Source: Malurus cyaneus samueli
Lineage: Eukaryota > Chordata > Aves > Passeriformes > Maluridae
DNA: 64,000 bases
Direction of reading: 5' to 3'
Assembly (NCBI GenBank): GCA_009741485.1
Contig: CM019237.1
Coordinates: 45,026,302-45,090,301, forward strand
Shown here: positions 45,396 to 57,075 of the stretch, one piece after another
Numbering within the stretch: position 1 is the first letter of the stretch
Layout: the number at the start of each line of letters is the position of its first letter
The notes under the pieces: generated by a model
The model's input: only the letters and a program-made list of their open reading frames with translations
Database searches by the model: none
Told to the model about the DNA's origin: nothing
Program-made: the position numbers and the translations under genes

Positions 45396-47424
45396 CTTTC
45401 TTTGAGATTTATTTATACTTGATAGAAAAGCACGGAGTGTTTGGGAGAAGCACGGCTGCTCAGTTATCTGCTGTTACCCCGATCTGTCCTCTGTCCACCC
45501 GTCCATGAGAACTCTATACCAAAGTGAGTCAACTTACTAATTGTCGCTTTGCTGCAGTCAGGCAGACTCGCTGCTGCCTTGGGTACCTCCCTGCATAAGA
45601 TGAAATGGCAGTTTGAAGATCACAGCACTGAAATATGTGGAAGGGGAGTCAGAGGAAAATATTTGAAGCTAACCATGGCCCACCTGCTACTGCTGCCTTG
45701 TGTTTCTGCTTCAACGAAGTGCCTTGGAATGGGCAATTCTCCAACCACAAAGGGGGCTTCACTGTCTCTCTGGCCTACCTTTCTTGCTTGTCTGCTCATA
45801 TAAAGACAGGAAAAGAGGGTCCTGGCAGGTATGGATTGGTGCCTGCTCTAGAAAAATTAGTGCCATGGTGCTAAGTGCCTGGGAATTAGGAGATTGACCC
45901 AAAAGGTTTAAATGTTAAAGCTACCTTTCATGTTGGGAAAAAAGAAATCTGAACAAACCCTCGCTTTATTGTTCAGGAGCTCATTGCTTCCTCAAGCTGC
46001 AAACCTCAAGCTCCCAGCTAGGATTGTATTGAGAGTGTGAACTGGTGTGTGTAAATTTGACCAAGTGCAGGGTGGTGATCTGTGCAAACCAAGCGGCATA
46101 TCTCCATGTGCCTGAGGTTACTGCAGAGAAAAAAAAAATCCTCTCTCTGTGTACTCAGAGAGAAATGTGTGGCACAAGACAGTGTGCAAACTGTGCTGTG
46201 ATCAAGTCAATTCAAACAATGGCTAATTTGGACCTCTTGAGACAAGGCTGCCTTTTATTCAGTGTTTTCTTGGGAACAGAACACTGACCCTGGGCAGGAG
46301 AAGGGACAGACTTCTCTTTTAAAAATTTTTGCACATACATTGAGTATGCATCAAGTGAGGAGAATAAAAATACTTCTATTTCCACACTCAGGGTAACCAA
46401 AAAAGTGAAGAGGGAAAAGGGTATGTGTCCTGAGACTCACTACCAGCTCATTCTTCCTAATAGAGCTAGTATTTGTAGACTGCAGAGTATGCCGGGTGGC
46501 TCTCTTCCCTTTCTAACACAAGCAATCAAAGACCATGTTTTAGATCAATATATAGAATCTATATTTATCAATATAGATAAATTGATTAAAAATCTGGGGA
46601 AAAAGAGAACTTTTGAATGAGGGTGTGGTTATTGGCTCAAAGTGAAAGGGACACTAGGCTGAGATCTCCGCAGCGTTCATTCCTTATACCTCAAACCCCA
46701 TCCTCAAGGAAGGTTCAGAACTGAAAAGAGTCACTGAAAGTGGCACCTGTAAAAATTTAGGTTGCCACCTCTGAATACTGAAGATGTTTCTGTGTTCCCA
46801 AAGCACATACAGTATTACTAACATTGATGTGCATGGCTGTGCTGAAACATTTACAGGGAAGAAACACGCTAAGGGAAAAAACGTGAATTTGATTTTCATG
46901 TTTGGTGGCTTATCTCTGCTGATTGCTCCTCCACGAAAACAGGTGCAGCGCCACCAGGTTATCTAGCCTGAATATTCCATGGGACATTATTCTGTCACTA
47001 CTGCACACCACTGTCACACTGGGCACATAGGAGCTCACCTCTCACCTCCAATTAACTATCCATGAGACGTTACTTTTCTAGGTAGCAGTCAGCGTACACT
47101 ACTTTGTCTGCACATAGCTGTTTAGTTATGGGAACAGTTCTTTCTTACTGTACTTCCAGTCTGGATTTTCAACCACTGATCAAGAAATGAAGCAGTCTAG
47201 TCACTGCCATCCTCCTCCAAACCCACTTCCCAGCCCATGTTTGAACTCTATATAGAATCCTCGTTTGTTTGACATAGAGAAATGGTCTGTCCAGAACCTA
47301 TTTACAGATGTGGTTTAGCTCTGCTTAGGTAACCATGTTCTGTTTGAGGGCAGCTATTCTAAAAGAGGGAAGGACTGGTGGGAGTGTGGGGGAGTGAACT
47401 AAGACAATGATCACAGAGCAGAGA
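45396..47424. other. Non-coding interval, no gene recognised
   Basis: AT content rises. Frames at 45549-45897 overlap in three + phases and carry no known domain. An AT-rich stretch near 46540-46590 repeats ATATAGA and TATCAATATAG words. No RNA gene or transposon is recognised. Confidence 0.5.
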
Positions 47425-47750
47425 AAACAAGACCTGTAAAGAAAGGTTGAGAGAGCCAGGGAAGCTCAGTCTGGAGAAAAGACTACTGTGGGTGGATCCC
47501 TAGCTGTCTGCAAATACTGTTTCAGAAAGAGGACAGGGGCCAATTATTCTCATTAGTCACAGAGGACAGATCAGGAAATAAATGACTTTAGGATGAAGCA
47601 GAGAGAATACATATTAAACATCAAATTAAATGTTTACTCCACTAATGTTCTAGTGACAGTAGAAGATGCTGATAAATTTGGCAGATTAGCTGTGACTGAC
47701 AATATTTAAAGCTGGATGTAGGTGCTGAGCTATCAGGATTTCTTATCTAA
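47425..47750 (+). mobile_element. CR1-type LINE fragment
   Basis: The sequence follows the CR1 3' domain in order: GGTTGAGAGAGCCAGGG, CTCAGTCTGGAGAAAAGAC, an AGGACAGGGGCCAATTATTC block, TCAGGAAATAAATGACTTTA, GGATGAAGCAGAGAGAATAC, and later TTTAAAGCTGGATGTAGGTG and GAGCTATCAGGATTT. It lacks the terminal octamers. It shares exact phrases with the copy at 56915-57070, so both belong to one subfamily. Confidence 0.7.
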
Positions 47751-48889
47751 TGAAGACTGTCTCTTTAGATCTGTGAACCTCAGAATGTGATATTTGCATG
47801 CCTAACCAAACAGCTTTGGAAGAAGGATAATGAGGTTGATTTGTCCTGTGTGCAGAAGGGAGGGACTGTCCCATTGGAGGAATCTGATTGGGTTTGGCTC
47901 TGTGCTCCAAATCTCATATGGTACCTGTAGGAGTCAAAATGATGGTGTCGGCTGGTGGCACAGCTTGCGCATATCAGGAGCTCCCCAAAGATGCCTCGTT
48001 TACAAAACCTCTGGTATGTTGTGACAGCTCATACTGTTCAGGGGAATGGCAAGAGCTTCGGTAGAGAAATTGGGCAGAAGAGGCTTAGAAACGTGTCCTG
48101 TGTGAATGATGCTTCAGCATTTGCAAGCACAGTTCTTGAATCTTGGGATAAGTTGGGCTGTTCAGATTGAGACCATGTCTCTTTCCGAAGCTTCGCCTGT
48201 CTCTAGCCATTGCTTTCAAGGCTTTACACTACCACAGCATCTGAACAGCTCGTGTGCCAAAACCTCATAGTCCAAGGGGACGGGAGGTTTGCCGTCATGT
48301 ATAGAACAGGGTGAAAATTCACACCTTGCTATTTCATGATGTCATTCTTCTGTCTTGCAAGATGAGATACAGATTAAAAATGCCTTCTATTTACTCCTCT
48401 TTGCTGTTTGCAGAAGATAAAATGGGATATGGGCAGCCATGAGCATTGTCATTCCTGAGGATCATCATTTCCCTAAGATAGCCTTCACAGTCACACCTCT
48501 CCACGCTGTGAGTTGGAGGAGCTTTCTGTATCTTGTTGGGGTTCGGATGAGTGGCTCTGGCAGTGCGTTCAGTGAGGGATTTTCCTGCTTTGGGTCAGTA
48601 GAGATTCCCCTGCCAGTAGCTGAGATGGCTGAAAGGGCTGTTTTGGAATTATGAATTTCGCCAGCGTCAGGAATGTGCTGTGGCCTAAGGTCTGTGCCAA
48701 TGTGTATCTTCTTGTGCATCAGCAGAAGTGGTGACTGTGGTGCAGCCCTGATGGTGGATTACACTATTTTTTAAAGGAGGAACAAGCTTGTAATCCTGAC
48801 CTTTGGTGGTTTTTTTTTTTTGTAGGAATCAGGATTTTTTTTTATACAGGTGTCCACCATACACTCAGACACAAATGGAGGAAATTATA
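47751..48889. other. Non-coding interval, no gene recognised
   Basis: The frames at 47830-48024, 47955-48170, 48439-48654 and 48465-48719 overlap and have no recognisable domain. A T run of about eleven lies near 48811-48821 and another of nine near 48836-48844. Confidence 0.5.
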
Positions 48890-49320
48890 CAATACACTCT
48901 CTCATTATACTTGGATTTAACATTTTTGTTTCACTTCTTCTCTTAATCTCTTTGTTAGGGTTGCTGTGCACTGTTGGGAGATAATGTATAGCACTCTCTC
49001 ACAGTGTAGTTTCTTGCACGTATGAATTCTGAAGAATTTGGAGGATTTTGCAAGAGGAAACAAACATAAAATTTATTAAGTTCACTACTTCAAAACAGAC
49101 TATGAGGTGAGATGGCTACTCGGAGCCAACTGAAGCAGATAAGATCTGGTGTCACGAACCTGATGACAATTTACTATTGCAAATGCCACGTCCTACATCG
49201 CAGCTGATTGCCTAATGAACAGAAAATTGCTGTCAGGTGATAGGCACAATAGCCTCACGACATCTTAAGACTGCAGTGGTCCCATGTTGTTACCTCTGAC
49301 TGTGGGCTGTGAACAGGATG
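48890..49320. promoter_or_regulatory. Regulatory-like block (candidate conserved non-coding element)
   Basis: A non-repetitive stretch of high word complexity, best at 49090-49270. It has TGATGACAATTTAC near 49161, ATTGCAAATG near 49176 (C/EBP- or POU-like), GATTGCCTAATGAAC near 49206 and several isolated CpG sites (TCACGAAC, CCACGTCC, ACATCGCAG, CTCACGAC). CpG sites retained outside an island are unusual here, since methylated CpG decays, and may mark selective constraint. No long open frame is present. Confidence 0.38.
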
Positions 49321-49729
49321 CAGTGTGGCACGGGTAGGTTAGAGATGAAAGTCTGCCGTAACAAGGGACCATGGTTTCCTTCTCTCACATGGAACTTCTG
49401 CTACTCCAGCATTAACAGCTGGAATGAGATATTGGAGATATACAGTGGCTGTTTGGAATGTGAAAGGTGAAGGTCCTAAATCAGTACCACTTGACAATGA
49501 ATTGCAGAAAAAATGCTAGGAGCTTAAAGCCAAGGGCATCCCAGCTCTACACACATCTTGGGGCAGGTGGTTTTGAAGCCTGTGCAGTAAGAGCGGCTCC
49601 ACTGCTGCATGGAAAGGTGTCAGGATGCTGCTAGCTGCTCCAAAAGAGGATGGAGAAAGGGTTGCTGCTGTAAATCTCTGTGCCAGGTAAAGCAGGATGT
49701 TGTTTAATTGTACACAGCTGGATTGCTGG

Positions 49730-50190
49730 AGAATTTCTGTCACAAGGCTTTGCTTAGAAATACGTTTGAAGTGCATTGTGGCAGGGAAAATGTACTAGAA
49801 CGCACTAACTCGCGGCTGCTTGCACGTAGGCATACGCTTGCATGGAAAGCACATGGGAAGGATCTGCATATCCCTGCACCCCTCTCTCTCCTCCTCTATA
49901 ATTCTCTATTATTGCTGTCTGCTGTAGTCAGTGGCCTGAGTATCTCAGGGGAGATTCCCTCCTGTCAGACGAGTGTTTCGGCAGAGGCAAGCTGAAACAT
50001 CAGAGGCTGACAATCCCCAAGGGAGAGTGTAATGAAAGCGGCAGAATGACATAATCTGTTCTCATAGTCTCTCCCTTTCAGCTCTCCACGTTTTTGGTGC
50101 AACTTGAAATTACCCTCTAATTTATTACTGAAAAGGTGACTATCATACATAATTGAAATTATATAGATAGTGTCCTGAAATGCTGAAAGT
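49730..50190. promoter_or_regulatory. Regulatory-like block (candidate conserved non-coding element)
   Basis: Another non-repetitive block with scattered retained CpG sites (AATACGTTTG, GAACGCAC, CTCGCGGC, GCACGTAGG, ATACGCTTG, CAGACGAG, TTTCGGC, AAAGCGGC, CCACGTTTTTG) and AT-rich words near 50100-50170. Its CpG density is above the local background but far below the island. Frames at 49708-49995 (plus) and 49965-50150 (minus) have no known domain. Regulatory function is inferred from texture. Confidence 0.35.
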
Positions 50191-50802
50191 CAAAGTATAA
50201 AATCAGTGTGGATGTGGTCTGCGGTACTGTTTTTCTGGGAGGAAGCTTTTAAGGCTCAATCTAAAAGTAACAGTGTAAATGTCACAAAAGTATAAACAGA
50301 ATCTCACAAAAGACATTGCAATAATTTAATTAAGTGATGGGCCCCCCATACCCTAAACAGGAGGAGAGGAAAATTAAATAACTTGTTAAAATAGGGTAGC
50401 TGCAGGGTGGGTGTCTTGAGAGATATGGTGTCTTTCACAGAAAGCTTTTTGAATCCCTGGTTTGAAAGTTTGTGAGCTTTCAAATTAGGAATTCTGAAAG
50501 AGCTGCAAGGATCATGTGTTAATCATTTTTAATTTGCACTATTTCTATGTGGAGCAAAGGGACTCAAAGGCTTTCTGAACTTCAGGACTCAGAGGACTTT
50601 GCAGGAACTGATTGCCTGTACCTTGGTGCTCTCTGAAGCAAGAAACTAGATGTGCACAGTGGATATCTTACATGAGCAACCCTTTCTATGCAATGGCCTT
50701 TTTTCTTACTGGAGGTAGTAATAACTTTTAGAAACCAAGAGATGCAAAGCAGGTGATGAGTGTTGGTTAATGACATACCTCCATACCTGTATTAGTAGTC
50801 TT

Positions 50803-50825
50803 CCCCCCCCCCCTTTTTTTTTTTT
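50803..50825. repeat. C11-T12 homopolymer junction
   Basis: A run of C is joined directly to a run of T. Length in such tracts is unreliable in assemblies. Confidence 0.9.
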
Positions 50826-52199
50826 CCTGTTAGGATGCTTTTTGTTTGGACAGGTTGATTCCTGACTTCAGCTTTTGACATTAGAAATGGTGATAAAGGT
50901 TTCTGACAGAAGAGGTTTAGAAATAGGCTAACTGCTCACAGTAACAAAAAAAAAAAATCAGAGGCTTTGCTAGTTCTGCACTGAAATAAATTAGAGTGTT
51001 TGATGTGTTTTCATGAAAAAGCAGAGAAAACAATAGCTAGCAGCCTGATAGGCAGAAAACAAACTGTATTGTGAGGCACATCCTTATTCTGCATACTTCG
51101 AAGTGGGGACTTGTCCCTGAGGTTGTCCTAGCCAGGAGGAGGGCTCAGACTACTGGGTCCTCTGCAGTAATGCTTTTTCAGTTGGAACTTTTCCAGTTGG
51201 AACTGTTCTACTTTATATAAATGCCTATTCATTGTGCTGGAGAGGGAACGTTCTAACGACTGGGCTGTGGAGGTAGTTTGTTTCTTTGGCCTGATAAAAA
51301 GTAATTACTTATAAAAAGAGAATTGATTTTAGCATGGAAGAAATGGAGGCACAGGCTCTGTAGCCCAGAGGCAGCAGAGTCCTCTGAGACATGGGAGACA
51401 TGGGAGCTAATTCTTCCTCCGAATTAGTCAGTGAAGGTTTGTTCTTGTTCTGCTTTGGATGCGTTTGTTTTTTCCCAGTGACAACAAAATGTTTCATTTA
51501 GCATTGCGCTCCAGTGCTGATTCCAGGTAAGGAATAAAGTGACAGGAGGAGGTGAATTCCCTCCTGATCCTCAAGCAAGTGCTCTTAAATGAAGGATGAG
51601 GGATGAGAACTATGGACTCTGTGCCAGGAAACCAGAGTTACTGCTCCAATGAAAATTTTTATCGTTTCCTATAAAGTGCAGGTAGCTCTTTAAAATTGTC
51701 TCTGGATCTTTAAAATCACTTGGGATTTTCATTCCTGCAGTTCATATCCCTTGGTATATGCCCTCTCATCATTTGTTATACATTTGCCTTTATAAGCTTG
51801 GTGAGATGTTTGACTTTTACATGGAAAGGGGAGTTTTTCCAGAAGTGAACACTACCTGTGGGGGACTTGTTTCCAAAGGAATTCCAGGGAGTCAGTGGAG
51901 AAAGAACAGGTTCATCGAAGAGCAGTGTAGAGTGGGAACCCTATGGATGTTCTCCAGCTTACCCTCTAGAAAAATGAGTCTCTATTGACTACAAAGGTAG
52001 CCTACACAGATGAGTTTTCTAAAAGCATTTAATTATCTCTTTTGTTTGGTATATATGCATTTTAAGGATGTATGGGGTTGGGGGCTAGAAAAGACAAGAA
52101 GTGTATTAAAGTGCTGCTATTTCACCACCCAGTTTGGAAAACAGTCATGTTCCATGAGGAATCCAAAATCTAATGCCTGTTCTTCTGTCTTGTATTTTT

Positions 52200-52238
52200 C
52201 CACTGTAAGAAAACTGAGTACCACTGTAAGAAAACTGA
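52200..52238 (+). repeat. 18-base tandem duplication
   Basis: CCACTGTAAGAAAACTGA occurs at 52200-52217 and again at 52221-52238, separated by GTA, a period of 21 bases. The copies are identical, so the duplication is probably recent. Confidence 0.9.
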
Positions 52239-54926
52239 TAGTCCATCTTTTTTTGAACACGAAAGCCTGAAGATTCCTCTGTCTTGTGTCCGATGTAAAC
52301 GGTTCCCAAACATGATTTGACTTTGCAAGAAACAGCCGTGTCTCATTAGGTGAGCTGAGACACGAGCTATGGCTTTCTCAGACCTTAATTTCTAACCAGA
52401 GTGGCAAGTTGTGCATGAGGTCTGTGGACATTTATGAAGGATAGGACTGGTCTGTGGCACCCCACAGAGAACTGTTTCTCTGGATGCTACAGGAAGGCTA
52501 AGGAGAGATGACCAGGGCTTGCTGCTTCTCTCATTGCTGTGTCCCAGGAGGGAGTTTAGGAATGACATTTTATTAGATGTCTTTGTATTTTTTTGCCTGC
52601 ATGCATTTAGAAGCATTGCCCATCTCCATCAAGGCATATCTTTCCTAAGAAAATATTACTTGCATGATGAAGCATAAAAATCAAACCAGAAAATTAGAGA
52701 GACGGTTTGCCCTGGCAGTCTGTGTCCTTTTAACTGCACAGGGTAATACAGAAATCTGTGTGTCTTCTCTGATGTGACAGTCTTCTGTGATACTGCAGTT
52801 TGGCAACTGTGGCAGGACAAATTGCAATGTGTACCTGCACACCTCTGGGTGCAGCTGCAGCCCAGAGACTGGCTTCTCTGTCCCTTTTGAAATGGGAAAT
52901 CTTGGCATTGGTTGTGGATTCAGCATCAGATTGGATGGAGTTTGGCTGTCTGCTCTGTGGTATGAGATGCAAGGACTTCTGATATTTATTTGAATCAGCT
53001 TCATTTTGAAGCATTTTTGTTTATAAACTTGTTCACTTTTGTTGTTGGCGGAATATTGTAGAGAGCTTTTGAGGTACTGTCTAGGCTGTTCTTTTGGTGT
53101 CTGCAATGAATGCTGCATTAATTCTTGATGTTAATACAAAGGGTGCTATCTTTTGTCCTTGTGTTTGATGAATTCCTTGTTACTTGAATGTTAAATGACA
53201 TGATTATAAGCATAGCAACAGATTCTTAAACACTTATTTTTCCATGTAAGTTTTCTGGATCATGTAATATATTGCTTTTCCTGCAGTATAAAACAGCAGT
53301 AAGTATAGAATCTGGTTGACATTCAGTTTTGGGATCAGATTAAGTTGTGTCAAGTTTCCTCCCCCAAATCCTCATGGACTGTCCCTGGGGAAGAAAAATC
53401 AATGTTCTCTGGTAAGAACTGCTTTAAATGACTGTATTTGGCATATTGAAATTTTCATTTGAATAGGATTTGAGACTTTTAAATTAATTGTGTTTTTCCA
53501 TAATCTGAACTACTTTGAAAGAGTGATATAAAATGGTTTAAAAGTCGCAGGACAAAATTAGATGGAAAAATCATAGAATTTGATTTTATTGTCAGAGAGA
53601 CCAAAAAAGCATTCAGAACTTAAATTTCCCTTACAATTTCTGATTTCCTTATAGGATGTCTAAATATTTAGTAGCAAAAAGACAGTATTTGGTCCAGTGC
53701 TCCTCCCGGACAAGACAAATCTATGTGTGTTATTTAGTTGAAGCATTGAGCTTTAAAGAGTTTGTGTGCAAAAGACTCAGCTTGAACCTTGGCTTTACTG
53801 AAATGCCACATTTATTACACCAGCTAAAGCAATACAGAACTTGGATAAAATCATCTGGAGATAGCATACTCTGTGAAAGATCAGAAGAGCAATGTAAAGA
53901 GAAGGCAAGCTTCACTCAGGAGTGGGATGTTAAGCTGTGCCTCTTATAACTGGAAATGAAGCATAAAACACTCATTCCAGTAAACAGAAGAATCTACTTG
54001 GGAATGGTTGTAGAACCTCGAACAGAGCTTGCAGTGCACTGAATGGATTCAGTTCATCAGTGCCAAACTGAAGGTCTTGGAGAAGATGTAACTGAGAATC
54101 GTCCTGTGTGTGAGACCGAGATGGTAAGAGCCACACTGAGCTTTCTCTTGGCCGCAGTCCAAGTGGCCAGCTGGGTGGGCCCAAGCTGACCACTTCCATC
54201 CTGGTTGTGCTGGCCTAGTATATGCTGATCAGCATGTGGCAGAAGGTGCCATCCTTGGTCTGTCAGGAGATACAGTCGGGTGGTTTGCATGGAGCTCCTC
54301 TGCTTTGCATACATATGTAGGTCTGGTCTTTCTTTTCAGCTAGAAGCACATTAGTCTCCTGCAGCAGGACCCTTGGGCTTCAAGTACGTACAAAGTGTGG
54401 AGAGGTGTGTGTGTGCTTCTGTGCCATCTCATGTTTTCTGAATGTACAAAGGATGGACATAGTTTTGTATTTTTATGCAACCCATTTTGCTTTCTCAGCT
54501 CAGATGGATTCCATTATAAAAATCTTTGTGATAACGCTAATGACTCATTAATCCAGCCAATACACATGTATTGTGGCTTTTCCAATGACTTCAGTTGTGC
54601 TAAGCTTCTTTTGTCCGTTCTGGGAAGTCTAATCAGAAAACATTTTCTTGATGCTGGTGAGGATGAAATTGGCCGACATGGGTTGTGAGGACAGGTTGTG
54701 GTCAGAAGACAGATTTATACACCTTGTTGTACTTTCACTGGCAGTAAATTGCATTCTGGTCCTGCTAAAACCTGGATCATGAAGGACTGAGAGAGCTGAC
54801 CCATAGGTTTACCCAGACTAGCGGTACATATTCATAGAAAGGGTGGGAGGCAGTAGCCATTCCTTTATTTTGGATTTCTCTTCATCTAGAGCAGAAGGGG
54901 AGCAGACACAGAGTGTCAAGGACCAT

Positions 54927-54945
54927 CCCCCTCCCCCCCCCCCCC
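54927..54945. repeat. Poly(C) run with one T
   Basis: CCCCCT followed by thirteen C. On the minus strand it is a G-run that could join G-quadruplex structures. Confidence 0.85.
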
Positions 54946-56274
54946 GCACTTCATTTAGACTCTGCTGAGCCACAGGGCCTTGTGGCTATCAGAAACTGGA
55001 CTGGGCTGAGCGTCCCCCCCATGAAGCTGAGCAGCCATGGAAGTAGTGAATCAATGCTGCCCAGGGCAGCATGCCCACCTTTCCCTTGTTCTTCCATTTT
55101 CTTTCCTCCTTCTCCAGTCTGGAGAAGCCCAACTGGACTTCATTCTATCAGCCTCAGCTCAGGGCCAGGGCAGTCCTGCAGGTGGGGAGGCAAAGCCACT
55201 GTATCTCAGTGCCTTTGAAATACTTTGGGAGCTGTTGGAGGCCCTGGTGACTTGGAGCTGGAGGCACAGGAGAAGAGTTCTGAATGAAATTTCAGAAGGG
55301 TAAGTTTTGGAGGAGGGAAAGGTTTTTTTCCTTTGGCATCTAAGAAACCCCTCTTTGCGCCCAGGTCCTGCTTCTGTGACTACTTGATGCTCAGGCAGCA
55401 TCTGGTGTGCTTTGCACAAATGTGATGTCTCACAGCAAGGCTTGAAGTAGCCTCCCACCTCCCCCCTCCTTGGGATGAAGGAGGAGGGAAGGCTTAGACA
55501 CCACTGTTTGGAGGTAGCTGATGATCAGACTATTGGGAAGGTGCCGTGTCCAGTTTGAGGGTGTGCACAGGGAATGGCAGTGTACAGAAATGTACCCCAG
55601 CAGTGGTGCCTTGAAGTAAGCAGCACCTGCTCATTGCTCCTGACTGATGTCGTGGGGCCTTGCCTGGGTCTCTGGGGCCCACTGCTTTTTCTGAGAGCAG
55701 CAAAGCTGTCACATAGTGGCCCAGAGCTGGTCACCACCAAAGCAAACTGAAGCCCTTTGAAACCTTCTGGCAGTTTTTTGGTGAGGGACTGATGAGGAGA
55801 CATGTCTGTGAAGAATCTGTGTTGTCTTGTGACTGCCTGGACTTTACTCTGATGACAAACCCCGTGCCTTTGCTTTGTGAGAGTATTCCCATTGGAAATC
55901 AAAGAGATTTGAGATACATAGCTAGCTAAGCAGTCATACCTCAGAATAGGATTTGGGGATTAGCAGAATGGATAGTAAATTGAATAGTAGGAGTTAAAAT
56001 CAGACTGTGCTCAGTAAGAAAGCAGAGATGAGAGGTACACCCCTGGAAAGCAGTAATGCCAGGAATGACATTGAGGTTACACTGGTTAGCAAATGAGATA
56101 TGGACTCACAGTACAATGTGGCAGCAAAGAGGCTGAAGTGATTTCTGGATCGCATAAACAGAACTGTTGTGTCTTGAAGCAAGGAAATGTTTTCTGCGTG
56201 GTTCCACTCATGTTTTCTTCGTGTACCTGATCTGAGTGTACCTTGGCTAATTTCTGTAGAGCTTAGTGCCCCAA

Positions 56275-56440
56275 AGATGGCAGCAAATTAGAACAAATTC
56301 AGTAGAGCAACAAAAATGATTAAGATGCTGGAGCGATTGATCTAAGAGGGAAGATTAAAGTAACTAATTACATTTAGCTTGGCCAAATGACAAATAAAAG
56401 AGGGATGTGATGACTGCCTTAAAGTGTGTGCTTAAGAATG
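56275..56440 (+). mobile_element. Old CR1-type LINE fragment
   Basis: The order AGCAACAAAAATGATTAAG, GATGCTGGAGCGATTGATCT, AAGAGGGAAGATTAAAGTAA, TACATTTAGCTTGGCCAAAT, AAAGAGGGATGTGATGACTG, CCTTAAAGTGTG follows the CR1 block that reads roughly 'caaaaatgattagagg-tctggaa', 'gaggaaagattgaa', 'ttgtttagcctgg-gaaaag', 'gggg-acatgat', 'cttcaaatatgtg'. Divergence is high. It covers partly the same consensus region as the next copy at 56915, so the two are separate insertions. Confidence 0.6.
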
Positions 56441-56914
56441 TAAACAGTAAGGAGAGAGAAATAGAACGTGGGATTGTTTGGTGCTGTCGGAGTGGCTGTT
56501 GGTCAGATGCCTGCTCTGCGCTGCTACCGGAGTTATGCAGGAGCTTAACCAGAGACTGAGAAGTAGCTATAGCCAAACAATAGCAGCAAATGAGCAAAAG
56601 AAAGTGCTGAATCGGTAGCACAGGTCCTGCTGAGAATTGTGGCAGAGGCTGAAGTACTGCTTTCGGGGAAGTGATGGGTAGATTCTTGGAGCTTTGCTAC
56701 AAGGTGTGTCCAGAATTCTCCGGGGAAGGAGGGAAAGGATGTGGAGTTCCCACAGAAGTCTTTCCTCTTTGATTTACAGGACCCGTAGATAATTTCTCCA
56801 CTATTTGTTTGTAAATGTGTGGTGTTGCATTCATGTCAGGGTGTATGTAGCCTTTTGAAAAGAGCAGGGACATGCAAAGGGATGGGGTAGATGACAGTAA
56901 ACACTAAATCCTTA
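56441..56914. other. Spacer between two CR1-type fragments, no gene recognised
   Basis: About 470 bases without recognised exon or repeat. The minus-strand frame at 56364-56621 runs into the CR1 fragment and has no domain. Confidence 0.5.
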
Positions 56915-57075
56915 AGAAATGCTGAGAGAGCCAGGCGTGTTCAGTCTAGAGGAAAGAGAACTGTGGGTGGACACCAAACAGCATATCTGTGAAGGACTGT
57001 TATAAAGGGAGGACAGGGGCCAATTATTCCCTTTAGTCACTAAGGGCACATCTAGAAGAAGGTGGGCCCGTAGCT
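56915..57075 (+). mobile_element. CR1-type LINE fragment, same subfamily as 47.4 kb copy
   Basis: It reads TGCTGAGAGAGCCAGGCGTG, TTCAGTCTAGAGGAAAGAG, AACTGTGGGTGGACACC, CTGTTATAAAGGGAGGACAG, GGGCCAATTATTCCCTTTAG, TCAC. This parallels the 47425 copy phrase by phrase (GAGAGAGCCAGG, TCAGTCT, CTGTGGGTGGA, GAGGACAGGGGCCAATTATT, TTAGTCAC). Both ends are truncated. Confidence 0.65.

Larger units (their letters stand above)
50191..56274. other. Non-coding interval, no gene recognised
   Basis: Contents seen: a possible, very weak MIR-like piece at 50340-50420 on the minus strand, C11-T12 at 50803-50825, near-duplicate CAGTTGGAAC words at 51179-51204, a tandem duplication at 52200-52238 and a poly(C) run at 54927-54945. 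Frames at 52681-53118 (minus) and 54913-55303 (plus) are the longest and have no recognisable domain. No exon or RNA gene is recognised. Confidence 0.5.

Noticed and set aside
50340..50420. Possible MIR fragment on the minus strand (AGGAAAATTAAATAACTTG)
   Set aside because: Only one short block resembles MIR; order of the flanking blocks is not kept. It is too weak to list as a feature.
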